Positions 26,749 to 35,310 of a DNA stretch of 56,046 bases are shown one piece after another (position 1 is the stretch's first letter; each line of letters starts with the position of its first letter). A model generated the notes under the pieces. It made no database searches. It was given only the letters and a program-made list of their open reading frames with translations, and was not told the DNA's origin. A program made the translations under genes and the position numbers. Source of the DNA: an uncultured Parvularculaceae bacterium (GTDB taxonomy: Bacteria; Pseudomonadota; Alphaproteobacteria; Caulobacterales; Parvularculaceae). Location of the stretch: contig CALLPQ010000065.1 in assembly GCA_938015425.1 (NCBI GenBank), forward strand, positions 1 through 56,046. The letters run 5' to 3'.

Positions 26749-27906
26749 ATGCAAAAATTCACAATATCTGAATCTGCCATTATTGCGATTATAGAAGGAT
26801 TAAGTGCTGAATATGGGCTGGGGGGGTATAAATCACGCCCTTTGATAGAGGGACAATATTGGAATTCGACATTATTAATCGGGAATGGCGGACTTGATTT
26901 AAACGATGATCAAAAGAAAATTTGCATAGGTTATTTTAGAAAATTTTTTGATCTGGAAATGAGCGAAATTACTCCTTATTTGAAGGCCACGACAATAGGG
27001 GAGTGGAGCGGATTAATTTCTCAATCCTTATTGTCCCGCATGATGCAGTTTCATTTTCATCCAGCGGGACCGCGCAGTGAAGAAACAATCTGTACACATG
27101 CTGTCAGTAATCTCTATCAGGATGGGGCCGCCGCTGCTAGCCTGCTGCAAGGGCGTCGGCGCCTTGTTTCTATGGTTTCACCCCATAGTTTATTAGGGTT
27201 TGTGCTCAGCGTTATAACCCCTGCTTTGCAGGGGATTGAGGTGTTTGATGGCCGATTTATGTCCCCTGAAGAGTTGAATGGTACCCTTGCATTCGGCGAC
27301 GTTATTGTCGCTACGCCGTCTATATGGTCTTATATGATGCGGGAAGATATTTTGGCTCCCGATAATTCCATGGGTGTTAGTTTTGGCGAGGTGATGAAGC
27401 CTGAACTGGCGGCGTCGATGCGCCGTAATGGTATTGGTGTATTACGTGAATTATATGGGTCCACCCAAAACGGGTTAATCGCGTGGCGTGATTCTCCTAA
27501 TGACGGGTTTGTATTGTTCGATCATTGGAAAAAAAATGAGGATAATCTAGCCCGTACAGAGCCCGATGGATCGGCTAAAGAATTTGCTCCCATGGATCAT
27601 TTCAACTGGGACAATCAGCGTTGCTTTTCATTGGCGGGGCGACGCGACGGCGCTATCCAGATTGGGGCGGTGAATGTTTTTCCCGATAAAATAGCGAAAC
27701 TAATTTGCGACCATAACTTTGTGAGCAAGTGTACAATTCGTGTTGCCAATAGTTCGGGTATCGCCCAGTCAAACCGGTTAATCGCAGATATTACCTTAAA
27801 AAAAGAAGCCTTAACCAGTGAGGATATTGCCAGAGATATTGATGGGTGGTGTAAAGCGAATCTTGGATTGCATGAACGCCCCCATATTTTTAATTTTTAC
27901 AAATAA
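26749..27906 (+). CDS. Degenerate ANL-superfamily (AMP-ligase-like) protein
   Basis: At 385 residues it is shorter than usual acyl/aryl-CoA ligases. The fold is betrayed by RELYGSTQNGLIAWR (about 233-247; usual form YGSTE) and by LAGRRDGAIQIGAVNVFP (about 296-312), the hinge region between N- and C-domains with the hinge/ribose residues Arg-Asp. The P-loop (usual T-S-G-S-T-G-x-P-K) aligns with HPAGPRSEETICTH near 104-117 and has lost its Gly/Ser-rich form and Lys, and the C-terminal domain is cut short. Similar short ligases act on aromatic acids in aryl-polyene type pathways. It starts four bases after pabC, so p-aminobenzoate is a candidate ligand. Activity is doubtful. Confidence 0.68.
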   Translation: MQKFTISESAIIAIIEGLSAEYGLGGYKSRPLIEGQYWNSTLLIGNGGLDLNDDQKKICIGYFRKFFDLEMSEITPYLKATTIGEWSGLISQSLLSRMMQFHFHPAGPRSEETICTHAVSNLYQDGAAAASLLQGRRRLVSMVSPHSLLGFVLSVITPALQGIEVFDGRFMSPEELNGTLAFGDVIVATPSIWSYMMREDILAPDNSMGVSFGEVMKPELAASMRRNGIGVLRELYGSTQNGLIAWRDSPNDGFVLFDHWKKNEDNLARTEPDGSAKEFAPMDHFNWDNQRCFSLAGRRDGAIQIGAVNVFPDKIAKLICDHNFVSKCTIRVANSSGIAQSNRLIADITLKKEALTSEDIARDIDGWCKANLGLHERPHIFNFYK

Positions 27907-27942
27907 AACCCGCTGTTGAAATATTCAACAGCGGGTTTTATT
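27902..27942. terminator. Bidirectional terminator, 19-bp perfect hairpin
   Basis: 27902-27920 pairs exactly with 27924-27942 around a three-base ATA loop. The GC core is flanked by A-runs on one side and T-runs on the other, so it can terminate both the pab/ligase transcript from the left and the minus-strand pilus gene from the right. Confidence 0.9.
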
Positions 27943-27977
27943 TTCTTTATACGGAATGATAAAAATTATCGATCCGT

Positions 27978-28463
27978 TTAATTGTCTGGGCCACCAGCGT
28001 TTGGTCCGCCCTGAATTTCAGGTGCGCTGCTGCCGCTTGATTGCTGGGTCAATTTTGATTGAACCTGATTATTAACGTTCGCAAATCCTGCTGTGTTATC
28101 ACCAATGGTTAGTGTGGCTTCACAATGGAACGTGCAATTATAAGTGGTTCTGTTGCTGCCTCTATGGGCGACCAACATGCCAGAACTTGGTGGGTTTACC
28201 CGCACTTGCAAATTCTCGATAGTTTTACCTTCTTCATTAATGATAATAATATTGGTTAGACCAGGGGCTTTACCAAATAACAAGAAGTTGTTTTTATCTT
28301 GAACAGCGATGTCGGCAATACCAGGATTACCTACAATAATGCTAGACGCTGCTTTGTCTGTTGAATAAGACCGTACCTGATCCATTGTAACCCAAACTTG
28401 TTGGGCACTTACAGGTGCGGCGGTGAATGTGGCTAAGGCTAGCCCAAAAATTAAAGAACGCAT
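27978..28463 (-). CDS. Secreted secretin N-domain-like protein (CpaC N-terminal type)
   Basis: A 161-residue exported protein with a signal peptide (residues 1-20, cut after PVSA). It is followed by the N-terminal domain found in CpaC/RcpA pilus secretins: SIIVGNPGIADIAV and LFGKAPGLTNIIIIN match the equivalent stretch in the CpaC of this window. The secretin channel domain is absent. The C-terminal 60 residues include a CTFHC pair of Cys and a Gln/Ser/Gly-rich tail. ATG 28463 is chosen over 28469 because GAGGAAGG is properly spaced for it. It is divergent from the Tad locus regulator and may be an accessory of the pilus channel. Confidence 0.75.
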   Translation of the reverse strand: MRSLIFGLALATFTAAPVSAQQVWVTMDQVRSYSTDKAASSIIVGNPGIADIAVQDKNNFLLFGKAPGLTNIIIINEEGKTIENLQVRVNPPSSGMLVAHRGSNRTTYNCTFHCEATLTIGDNTAGFANVNNQVQSKLTQQSSGSSAPEIQGGPNAGGPDN

Positions 28464-28636
28464 GATCATCCTTCCTCACTACGGAACTCGTTGAACGATA
28501 GCGTTAATGTGTCAAAGAAGAATTAACATGAGGAAAAAACTTATTGGCCTTGAACAAAATACCTCTGATATAATTAAGAAAAACTTTACGCTGTTTTAAC
28601 GCTCATCGCTTACGTTGATTATAGTAGGAGAGCTTT

Positions 28637-29353
28637 ATGACGAACATCCCATTAAAAAAAGGTGATAATAATCACCGACCTTCATTGAAAGAGTTTAAAC
28701 CTTTCGAGCTTTTGACCGACAGGGTTATAAGCGCAATTGAAGAGGCAATGGACTTTCGCACTTATAAGTCAGGCGAAACAATTGCCTCTTTAAATCAATA
28801 TGAAGGGGAGAGTTTCTTTATTGTTGCCGCAGGGTCTTTAAAAATAACAATTGCTAATCCCATAACAAATGAGATGATGATTTCGACTATTAATGCAGGA
28901 GACGCATTTGGCCTGGATGTGGTGCTTGCTGACTGTGATATCGAGATTTGTAAGAATATCGGGATTAACGCGGATAGTGATGTCAGTGTATGGATTGTTG
29001 ATGCCCATGCTTTCCGTCAACTTATTCATGATCGCCCATCGTTGGCGAAAACATTATTATTCTTTCTTGCAAAAGATACAGTGAAGGCACGATATAGTCA
29101 TGTCGAATTGAAAAGCGCCCCAGAGCAACGTGTTTATTCAAAACTTCTTGAAAATATTCAGCGTAATGATATTACAGGGTTTTGGCATATTGAAACAATG
29201 CCCAAACATAGAGAGTTGGCAAATTTGGCTAATGTTGAAGAAGTTGATGCGGCGCGGGCTGTGGCTTATTTAATTCAAGAAAAAATAGCACAACGAAATT
29301 ATCCTGGATTAATTATTGTCGATATGGAAGCTTTAAATCATCTTGCCCGATAA
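28637..29353 (+). CDS. Crp/Fnr-family transcription regulator with degenerate nucleotide pocket
   Basis: A 238-residue protein with an N-terminal cyclic-nucleotide-binding beta-barrel (about 20-145) and a C-terminal winged-helix DNA-binding domain (about 150-235; MPKHRELANLANVEEVDAARAVAYL). The phosphate cassette that would hold cAMP, normally G-E-x-A-L followed by an Arg, reads GDAFGLDVVLADCD with no matching Arg, so ligand-free or protein-controlled action is more likely. It also lacks the Fnr Cys cluster. A GGAG site precedes the ATG. It lies directly upstream of the pilin and Tad genes and is their obvious candidate regulator. Confidence 0.82.
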   Translation: MTNIPLKKGDNNHRPSLKEFKPFELLTDRVISAIEEAMDFRTYKSGETIASLNQYEGESFFIVAAGSLKITIANPITNEMMISTINAGDAFGLDVVLADCDIEICKNIGINADSDVSVWIVDAHAFRQLIHDRPSLAKTLLFFLAKDTVKARYSHVELKSAPEQRVYSKLLENIQRNDITGFWHIETMPKHRELANLANVEEVDAARAVAYLIQEKIAQRNYPGLIIVDMEALNHLAR

Positions 29354-29360
29354 GAAATTG

Positions 29361-29397
29361 TTAACCATGTTTAAAATAAAATATTTGCATTAACCAT
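29361..29397. promoter_or_regulatory. Two CtrA-like TTAACCAT sites before the pilin gene
   Basis: TTAACCAT occurs at 29361-29368 and again at 29390-29397, and a TTAA lies at 29371-29374. CtrA of alphaproteobacteria binds TTAA half-sites and controls pilA in Caulobacter. The spacing here (six bases between the TTAA elements rather than seven) departs from the consensus, so binding is inferred, not certain. Confidence 0.45.
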
Positions 29398-29486
29398 CTT
29401 TCTTCAGATTTTTTTTACAAATATACCCCATAGTCAAAACGGTTCATGAAGAACTATCAGTCACGAGTAAGTAGGAGTTATATATT

Positions 29487-29648
29487 ATGACTAAATTAGT
29501 AAAAAACTTTTTATCAAATGAAGAAGGTGCAACAGCTATCGAGTATGGTTTGATTGCAGCTCTTATTTCTGTTGTTATTATTGGCGCTGTTACAACTATT
29601 GGCGGCAACCTAACAACTACATTTGACGAAATTGGCGCAGTAATCTAA
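29487..29648 (+). CDS. flp: Flp/Fap-type major pilin
   Basis: A 53-residue type IVb pilin, the subunit of the Tad pilus. The leader ends in EEG just before the mature start, followed by ATAIEYGLIAALISVV, which carries the Flp motif with Glu5 and Tyr6 and the hydrophobic helix. The Gly at the cleavage site (residue 14) is read by the prepilin peptidase encoded next. A GTAGGAG site precedes the ATG. The gene has its own terminator, which would allow it to be expressed far above the assembly genes. Confidence 0.95.
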   Translation: MTKLVKNFLSNEEGATAIEYGLIAALISVVIIGAVTTIGGNLTTTFDEIGAVI

Positions 29649-29701
29649 CTTGCGCTTTTCTTTTGGGTGACCAAAAGAAATTTCTAGAATAAATAATATT
29701 A

Positions 29702-29728
29702 AAAGAGGGCTTCGGCCCTCTTTTTTTT
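29702..29728 (+). terminator. Terminator after the pilin gene
   Basis: A GAGGGC/GCCCTC stem with a TTCG tetraloop (29705-29720), flanked by A's on the left and followed by eight T's. Likely partial read-through feeds the cpa genes. Confidence 0.92.
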
Positions 29729-29789
29729 ATGTTGATAACTTTGTGTTAAATTGAGACGCGTAAGGTGATCCTAAATTAGGAGAAGCTTT

Positions 29790-30293
29790 ATGGCATATTT
29801 AACCCTTGCAATATTACCAGTTGCACTTTTGATTGCTGCGGCAAACGATTTACACGAATTTAAAATCCCTAACTGGATATCTATTTTATTAATTGCAACC
29901 TTCCCTCTTGCTGTGATTTCAACAGGGGCGCCGCTTTCTTTGTTGTGGCAGGGGTTGTTATTAGGCGCTGGAATGTTGGTTATTTGCTTTTCTCTTTTTG
30001 CCCTTAATGTGTTTGGCGGCGGGGACGCTAAATTATTAGCTGCTGCATCCATGTGGTTTGGTTTTGCGGCGCAGTTAGAGTTTATTCTCGTTACCGCGTT
30101 TGCTGGCGGAATATTGGCAATTTTTATTTTAATGTTTCGCAAATCTCCGATCTTGCCAATTTATGCGCGGATGGGATGGGTTATGAATGTTCATCAATCG
30201 GAAAAAGGCATGCCGTATGGCGTGGCAATCGCGATTGGGGGCTTGTGGGCTTATCCAAGTACCTTCCTTTTTCAAATAATATTTGGAACTTAA
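29790..30293 (+). CDS. cpaA: Prepilin peptidase CpaA (TadV)
   Basis: A 167-residue inner-membrane aspartic peptidase of family A24 that cleaves the Flp leader. Membrane segments fill most of the length. The catalytic Asp residues are visible in AANDLHEFKIPNW (near 20) and in FGGGDAKLL (near 75), the GxGD motif. AGGAG precedes the ATG. It comes right after the pilin gene, as in other Tad loci. Confidence 0.92.
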   Translation: MAYLTLAILPVALLIAAANDLHEFKIPNWISILLIATFPLAVISTGAPLSLLWQGLLLGAGMLVICFSLFALNVFGGGDAKLLAAASMWFGFAAQLEFILVTAFAGGILAIFILMFRKSPILPIYARMGWVMNVHQSEKGMPYGVAIAIGGLWAYPSTFLFQIIFGT

Positions 30294-30391
30294 TGGAATC
30301 GGTTAACCGAGTTTTATCATCTTGTGTGGATAATGACCCTAAGAATAATTTTTAAAGTAGAGTTTTGAGTAAAGTATAGAGGCAGACGATT

Positions 30392-31165
30392 ATGAATATG
30401 AAAAAGATTGCTGTTATTTTAATTGCATTATTTGCTGGTGGCGCTGCATTTTATCTGGCGATGGTTGGTCAAGGAGGCGGAGAGCCCGCAACCGTACCGA
30501 TTATTCAAGCTGCTAAAGAAGAAACAATCAATGTATTGGTGGCAAAGTCTGATATTAGCCGCGGTCAAAGTCTGACTCAAGACAATACAGTATGGAAAAA
30601 GTGGCCCAAGAAAACCGTTAGCGGTAGTACAGAGTTTATTACTGATAATGATGATAACCCAATCGCCAAATTAGAAGGTGTTGTTGCAAAAAATGCTTTT
30701 GTTGCCGGTGAACCTTTAATAGAGCGAAAAGTTGTTCGTAGTGGTGGCCGTGGCTTATTAGCCGCACTTATTCCCCCGGGCATGGTGGCTGTATCATTGC
30801 GGGTTAATTCCGAAACGGCAGCAGGTGGTTTTATCTTACCGGGTGATCATGTTGATATTGCTCATAATATCAGTGGGGGCCGCGGTAAAAAAAGCAGCAC
30901 ATCAACATTGTTTAGAGATGTGCGTGTTGTGGCGGTTAATGAAGATTTTTCCGAAAATCCGGAAACTGCCTTTATTGATGGCGTGAATATTACGTTAGAG
31001 ATGACCCCATATGATGCAGAACGGTTTATTGCCGCTCGCTCTGAAGGGACTTTAAGTTTGCTCTTGAGAAGTCTTCACGATGGTGAACAACAAGCTAAGC
31101 CGGGAAAGAAAAAAACCGCTCCGGCACAACGTAAAGTTAAAATTGTCCGTATAGGACGCGCCTAA
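30392..31165 (+). CDS. cpaB: Flp pilus assembly protein CpaB (RcpC)
   Basis: A 257-residue periplasmic assembly factor with an N-terminal membrane anchor (about 5-24), an SAF domain (NVLVAKSDISRGQSLT, about 50-65), and a RcpC-type C-terminal half with GDHVDIAHN near 150-158. The tail is basic. It is thought to stabilise or regulate the secretin. Followed by cpaC after 22 bases. Confidence 0.92.
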   Translation: MNMKKIAVILIALFAGGAAFYLAMVGQGGGEPATVPIIQAAKEETINVLVAKSDISRGQSLTQDNTVWKKWPKKTVSGSTEFITDNDDNPIAKLEGVVAKNAFVAGEPLIERKVVRSGGRGLLAALIPPGMVAVSLRVNSETAAGGFILPGDHVDIAHNISGGRGKKSSTSTLFRDVRVVAVNEDFSENPETAFIDGVNITLEMTPYDAERFIAARSEGTLSLLLRSLHDGEQQAKPGKKKTAPAQRKVKIVRIGRA

Positions 31166-31187
31166 TTAAAGGGGTAAAAAGTTCGTT

Positions 31188-32651
31188 ATGAAAAACTCTA
31201 AAAAAGACACTGGAAAAACCATGAAGTCATTATTTCGTATAGGCGCTTTGTTGATAGCAGGATTTGGATTGATAACATCCCCTGCGTTTGCCCAGCGCGG
31301 TAATAAAGAAGTTTCCATCGATTTTGGCGGCGATAGCGCGTACTCGAAATCAATTGTTTTGCCTCTTAATAAGGCAGCCATTATTGATTTGCCAAGTGCC
31401 GCCGCAGACGTGCTGGTCTCTCAGCCTTCTGTTGTGGATGCAGTGGTTAGGTCCCCGCGACGGGTATATTTGTTGGGCCTTTCAGTTGGTCAAACCAATG
31501 CATTTTTCTTTGATAGCGCAGGGCGGCAAATTTTAAATCTTGAAATTTCTGTTGAACGCGATCTTGATGCGGTTACAGGGCTTTTAAGCCGATTAATGCC
31601 AGGTAGCCGGATTAATCTGGAAGCGATCAATGATAATGTGATTATCCGCGGTGCAGTATCTTCCAATGCGGAGGCGGCCAATGCCAAAGCGGTTGTCGCG
31701 CGGTTTATCGGCTCGGAAGATAATGTCATCAATATGCTTTCTATTCGTGATAAAGATCAAGTAATGTTAAAAGTGCGTGTTGTTGAGATGCAGCGCCAAC
31801 TGATGAAACAACTTGGTGTTGATACAAATGGAACGGTTACATTAGATGACGCATCTCTTGGATTTGCTGCGCAAAATGCTATCGCATCCACAAGTACTGG
31901 TTCACTTTCATTTCCGGGTGGAATTGGTGACTTAACCGATTTTGATTTGGCGTTCGATGCGTTGGAGACAAGCGGTTTGGTGCGTGTTCTGGCGCAACCT
32001 AATCTTACAGCAATTTCCGGAGAGTCAGCAAACTTTTTAGCGGGTGGTGAGTTTCCGGTTCCCGTTGGACAAGATAATGGTGTACTGACAATTGAGTTTC
32101 GTGAGTTTGGTGTTGGACTTGGCTTCACGCCGGTTGTTTTAAGTAAGGGCCGTATCAATCTGCAAATTTCTACGGAAGTTAGTGATCTGACTACAGAAAA
32201 TTCAATCACGCTACCGGGTCCGTTGGTTCCTGATGGGAGTGGCGGGTTTACTGCAAGTACTGGCCTTAATATTCCTGGCCTGTCGGTGCGCCGTGCAAAC
32301 ACAACAGTCGAGTTGCCCAGTGGTGGTAGTTTAATGATGGCTGGACTTCTACAAGAAGATTTACGGTCAACAATTGAAGGTATTCCAGGTGTAAAAGATG
32401 TTCCAGTTTTAGGGCAACTGTTCCGGAGTACAAATTTTGAAAATAGCCAAACCGAGTTGGTTATCATCGTCACGCCATATCTGGTTGATGGAACACATAT
32501 TTCCAATCTCACAGATCCGTCTGAAGGGTTTGTGCCAGCGTCAGATTTACAAAGCGCTTTGCTTGGTAAAATGACATCCACTTATGGTGTAGCGGGTGCA
32601 GCGTCTTCAGAGCGTACGTTGCAAGGCCCTCTCGGTTTCATTCTTGATTAA
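31188..32651 (+). CDS. cpaC: Outer-membrane secretin CpaC (RcpA)
   Basis: A 487-residue secretin that forms the pilus exit channel. A signal peptide (about residues 12-36, cut after PAFA) is followed by the pilus N-domain (about 45-130), a BON-like section, and the secretin domain (about 190-440), which includes the family block VELPSGGSLMMAGLLQ and a VPVLGQLFRS...TELVIIVTPYLV ending. The start at 31188 or Met 12 cannot be distinguished. Lies between cpaB and cpaD. Confidence 0.94.
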   Translation: MKNSKKDTGKTMKSLFRIGALLIAGFGLITSPAFAQRGNKEVSIDFGGDSAYSKSIVLPLNKAAIIDLPSAAADVLVSQPSVVDAVVRSPRRVYLLGLSVGQTNAFFFDSAGRQILNLEISVERDLDAVTGLLSRLMPGSRINLEAINDNVIIRGAVSSNAEAANAKAVVARFIGSEDNVINMLSIRDKDQVMLKVRVVEMQRQLMKQLGVDTNGTVTLDDASLGFAAQNAIASTSTGSLSFPGGIGDLTDFDLAFDALETSGLVRVLAQPNLTAISGESANFLAGGEFPVPVGQDNGVLTIEFREFGVGLGFTPVVLSKGRINLQISTEVSDLTTENSITLPGPLVPDGSGGFTASTGLNIPGLSVRRANTTVELPSGGSLMMAGLLQEDLRSTIEGIPGVKDVPVLGQLFRSTNFENSQTELVIIVTPYLVDGTHISNLTDPSEGFVPASDLQSALLGKMTSTYGVAGAASSERTLQGPLGFILD

Positions 32652-32665
32652 GGAAAGTAGTAGTC

Positions 32666-33346
32666 ATGAAAAATTTATTTAAACAAATACTAATTGGTTC
32701 GACTTCAGTGATGCTGCTATCAGCTTGTAATACAGTCTGGAATGGGGCAGGAGATAATCCAAGCGTTGCAGAACGCCATCCGATCTCGGTGGATAGTCAA
32801 GTTGTTACGTTGACATTAGATGTTGATCCATCTTCAAGTGAACTTTCCGCTGTTGATAAAGCGCGCATCAAAGCATTTGCTTATTCTTATCTTAGCAGTG
32901 GACATGGTCCTGTCACTGTGACGGCGCCAACTGGCGGTGCAGATGATAATGTAGGTCAAGAGACATCGGCAGACATACGCCAATACCTTTATGACTTGGG
33001 TGTGTCTTATGACTCTATGACAGGAGCTAGCTATCGCGCTGGTGGATCAGGCGCTGATCGGCAACTTGTTTTATCCTATACCCATTATGTGGCCAGTGCC
33101 AGCCCGTGCGGTATTTGGACAGATGAGTTAAAGAGTAAATATAAAAATGTAGCTCATCCTAATTTTGGGTGTGCTGATCAAAACAATCTAGCTGCCATGT
33201 TGGCAGATCCAAGAGATTTAATTGCTCCGGCAAATGGCTCTCCCTCAGATGCAACATCACGTGTTCGCGCCATTGAAGCTTTCCGAGACGGAACAGCAAC
33301 AGCGAACGAGCGCGATGAAACTATTGATGCAACTGTTGTAAACTAA
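32666..33346 (+). CDS. cpaD: Pilus lipoprotein CpaD
   Basis: A 226-residue lipoprotein: the signal sequence ends at LLSAC (Cys 21). The rest is the CpaD domain, with a VTAPTGGADDN segment near 91-101, YVASASPCGIW near 142-152 and HPNFGCADQNNLAAMLADPRDL near 170-191, which is diagnostic. It is believed to help assemble the CpaC secretin in the outer membrane. It starts 14 bases after cpaC. Confidence 0.92.
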   Translation: MKNLFKQILIGSTSVMLLSACNTVWNGAGDNPSVAERHPISVDSQVVTLTLDVDPSSSELSAVDKARIKAFAYSYLSSGHGPVTVTAPTGGADDNVGQETSADIRQYLYDLGVSYDSMTGASYRAGGSGADRQLVLSYTHYVASASPCGIWTDELKSKYKNVAHPNFGCADQNNLAAMLADPRDLIAPANGSPSDATSRVRAIEAFRDGTATANERDETIDATVVN

Positions 33347-33381
33347 GAACTGTAGAGTTTGACCCGAGTAAGGAGACTATA

Positions 33382-35307
33382 ATGAAAAATGCCGTAAGAA
33401 ATTCATTTGAATTTGAAGATGAAGACATATCAGCAAATCCATCTGTAACAGAAGTTACGAAAACGGCTTCACCTCGGATATCTGAGAGCATGGATTTAAC
33501 GGTTTACGAAGATGAGTTTGATGACGATGATTGGCTAGATGCTGAATTATCTGATGAAGAACTTGCTGCCTTGGGCGAAGAAGACTTTGAAGCGGCCTTT
33601 GCCGACGATTTTGACGATGAACCAGCCCAACAAGGCGCTGATTCAGGGGATCTGGATGCAATGGATGATCTTGATGAGTTTGATTTGCTTGAGGGTCCAG
33701 AAGAAAGGTCACCACGAAATACTGCACAGGCACCTGATTTTGTGCTGCAGGAAGATCGTCAAGAAGATGATGGCTTATTTGACACGACACAAGAGAGTGT
33801 TGCATCTGAATATGATGATGAGCCTCAAGAATTTGCTCAACATGAGGCTGATGACGTGGCAGACAATTATGCGAACTTTGAAAGTGATGATGAGTTTTCG
33901 ATTGATGAAGATTTTTCTGATAATGATTCATTAGAAGTCACTGGCGCAGCGATTGTAACAGTTGATCCAACCGACGTGAAAGTTCAAAAAGAGGGACCCT
34001 CTGGCGTTGTTTCACCTGGCAAGATTAAAAGCGCCATCGATAATGATGATGACGAGGATGATGCTTCTTCACTAGACATGGATTTTAGTGATTTTGAGGA
34101 TGATGGTACTTACCACCGTCCAGTCCCTCGTATTTCCATCCATGCTTTTTGTGAGACATCACGCAATACGGCAATTCTAGAACGTGCTGCAGTTGACCGT
34201 CGTTTAATGAAAGCGCATTTTACAATGCATAGTGGTGGTATTGAAAAAGCGGTTGATTTATATCAGTCCTCTTCAACACCGAATTTGATTATTTTGGAAA
34301 CTGTGGCAGGGGGAAGTGATTTAATTAATCAACTTGGTCAGCTTGCTGAGGTTTGTGATCCTTCTTCTAAAGTTGTGATCATCGGTAAAGTGAACGATAT
34401 TCAACTATATCGCGAATTGATCCGTCAGGGCATTAGTGAATATATTGTGCGCCCCAAATCACCATTACAAATTATCAAAACCATTTCTGATTTATATGTT
34501 GATCCTTCTGCGCCACCTATTGGTAAAACAGTAGCGTTTGTTGGTGCACGCGGCGGTGTTGGTTCTTCTACTTTAGCTCATAATATGGGTTGGGCTTTCG
34601 CGGAGAACTTCCAGAGTGATACAGTTATTTTGGACTTGGATTTGCCGTTTGGTACGACAGCGCTTGATTTTGATCATGAGCCAACATCGGGCTTGATGGA
34701 AGCTTTAACATCACCAGAACGGTTGGATGATGTCTTGCTTGAGCGTTTATTGCAAAAACACACAGATCATTTATCACTCTTTACAGCGCCTAATATGCTT
34801 GATCGTGATTATGATATTGACGATGATGCTTATGAGACGATCATTGATGTGGTACGCGGCACAGCACCGACGGTTGTGATTGACGTTCCCCATCAGTGGA
34901 CAGGATGGTCAAAGAAGATATTGCAAACCGCTGATGAAATTGTCATCACAGCGACACCGGATTTTGCTTCTTTTAGAAATATGAAATATCTAATGGAAGT
35001 CATCGGATCTGCAAGACCAAACGATTCTAAGCCCCATTTTATCTATAATCAATTTGATCCAAAAACATCAGCAGTGCCTGTTGAATATTTTGTGGAAAAT
35101 ATCGAGTTAGAGCCTTCTTTGATTTTAGGGTGGGAGCCGCAATTATTTAATTCTGCAGCGACCAATGCGGCTCCGATTATGGAAATGAGTCCAAAATCGA
35201 AAGTGGCACAAGGGTTAAATGAACTCTCCGGTAAAATTCTGGGAAGAAATGAAATCCTAGCTTTGCCAAGTCGCTTTAGTCTTACAAGTCTTTTTAAACG
35301 GAATTAA
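33382..35307 (+). CDS. cpaE: Pilus assembly ATPase CpaE (TadZ) with long acidic N-terminus
   Basis: A 641-residue MinD/ParA-like ATPase that places the Tad machine in the cell. Residues 1-245 are extraordinarily rich in Asp and Glu with little hydrophobic pattern, probably disordered. A response-regulator-like domain (about 255-375) follows and then the ATPase domain (about 385-620) with P-loop ARGGVGSS and DLDLPFGT. Usual CpaE/TadZ proteins are nearer 400-520 residues, so the acidic extension is notable. The P-loop has Ser in place of Lys-Thr near the end, as in many CpaE. cpaF starts three bases after its stop. Confidence 0.92.
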   Translation: MKNAVRNSFEFEDEDISANPSVTEVTKTASPRISESMDLTVYEDEFDDDDWLDAELSDEELAALGEEDFEAAFADDFDDEPAQQGADSGDLDAMDDLDEFDLLEGPEERSPRNTAQAPDFVLQEDRQEDDGLFDTTQESVASEYDDEPQEFAQHEADDVADNYANFESDDEFSIDEDFSDNDSLEVTGAAIVTVDPTDVKVQKEGPSGVVSPGKIKSAIDNDDDEDDASSLDMDFSDFEDDGTYHRPVPRISIHAFCETSRNTAILERAAVDRRLMKAHFTMHSGGIEKAVDLYQSSSTPNLIILETVAGGSDLINQLGQLAEVCDPSSKVVIIGKVNDIQLYRELIRQGISEYIVRPKSPLQIIKTISDLYVDPSAPPIGKTVAFVGARGGVGSSTLAHNMGWAFAENFQSDTVILDLDLPFGTTALDFDHEPTSGLMEALTSPERLDDVLLERLLQKHTDHLSLFTAPNMLDRDYDIDDDAYETIIDVVRGTAPTVVIDVPHQWTGWSKKILQTADEIVITATPDFASFRNMKYLMEVIGSARPNDSKPHFIYNQFDPKTSAVPVEYFVENIELEPSLILGWEPQLFNSAATNAAPIMEMSPKSKVAQGLNELSGKILGRNEILALPSRFSLTSLFKRN

Positions 35308-35310
35308 AAT

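Noticed and set aside
31757-32581. 274-codon minus-strand ORF inside cpaC
   Set aside because: Entirely antisense to a well-conserved secretin gene; composition (many Ser, Pro, Arg) is that of a shadow frame.
33455-33934. Long frames on both strands in the 5' part of cpaE
   Set aside because: Shadows produced by the repetitive GAT/GAA codons of the acidic region; products are unnaturally His/Gln- or Met/Leu-rich.
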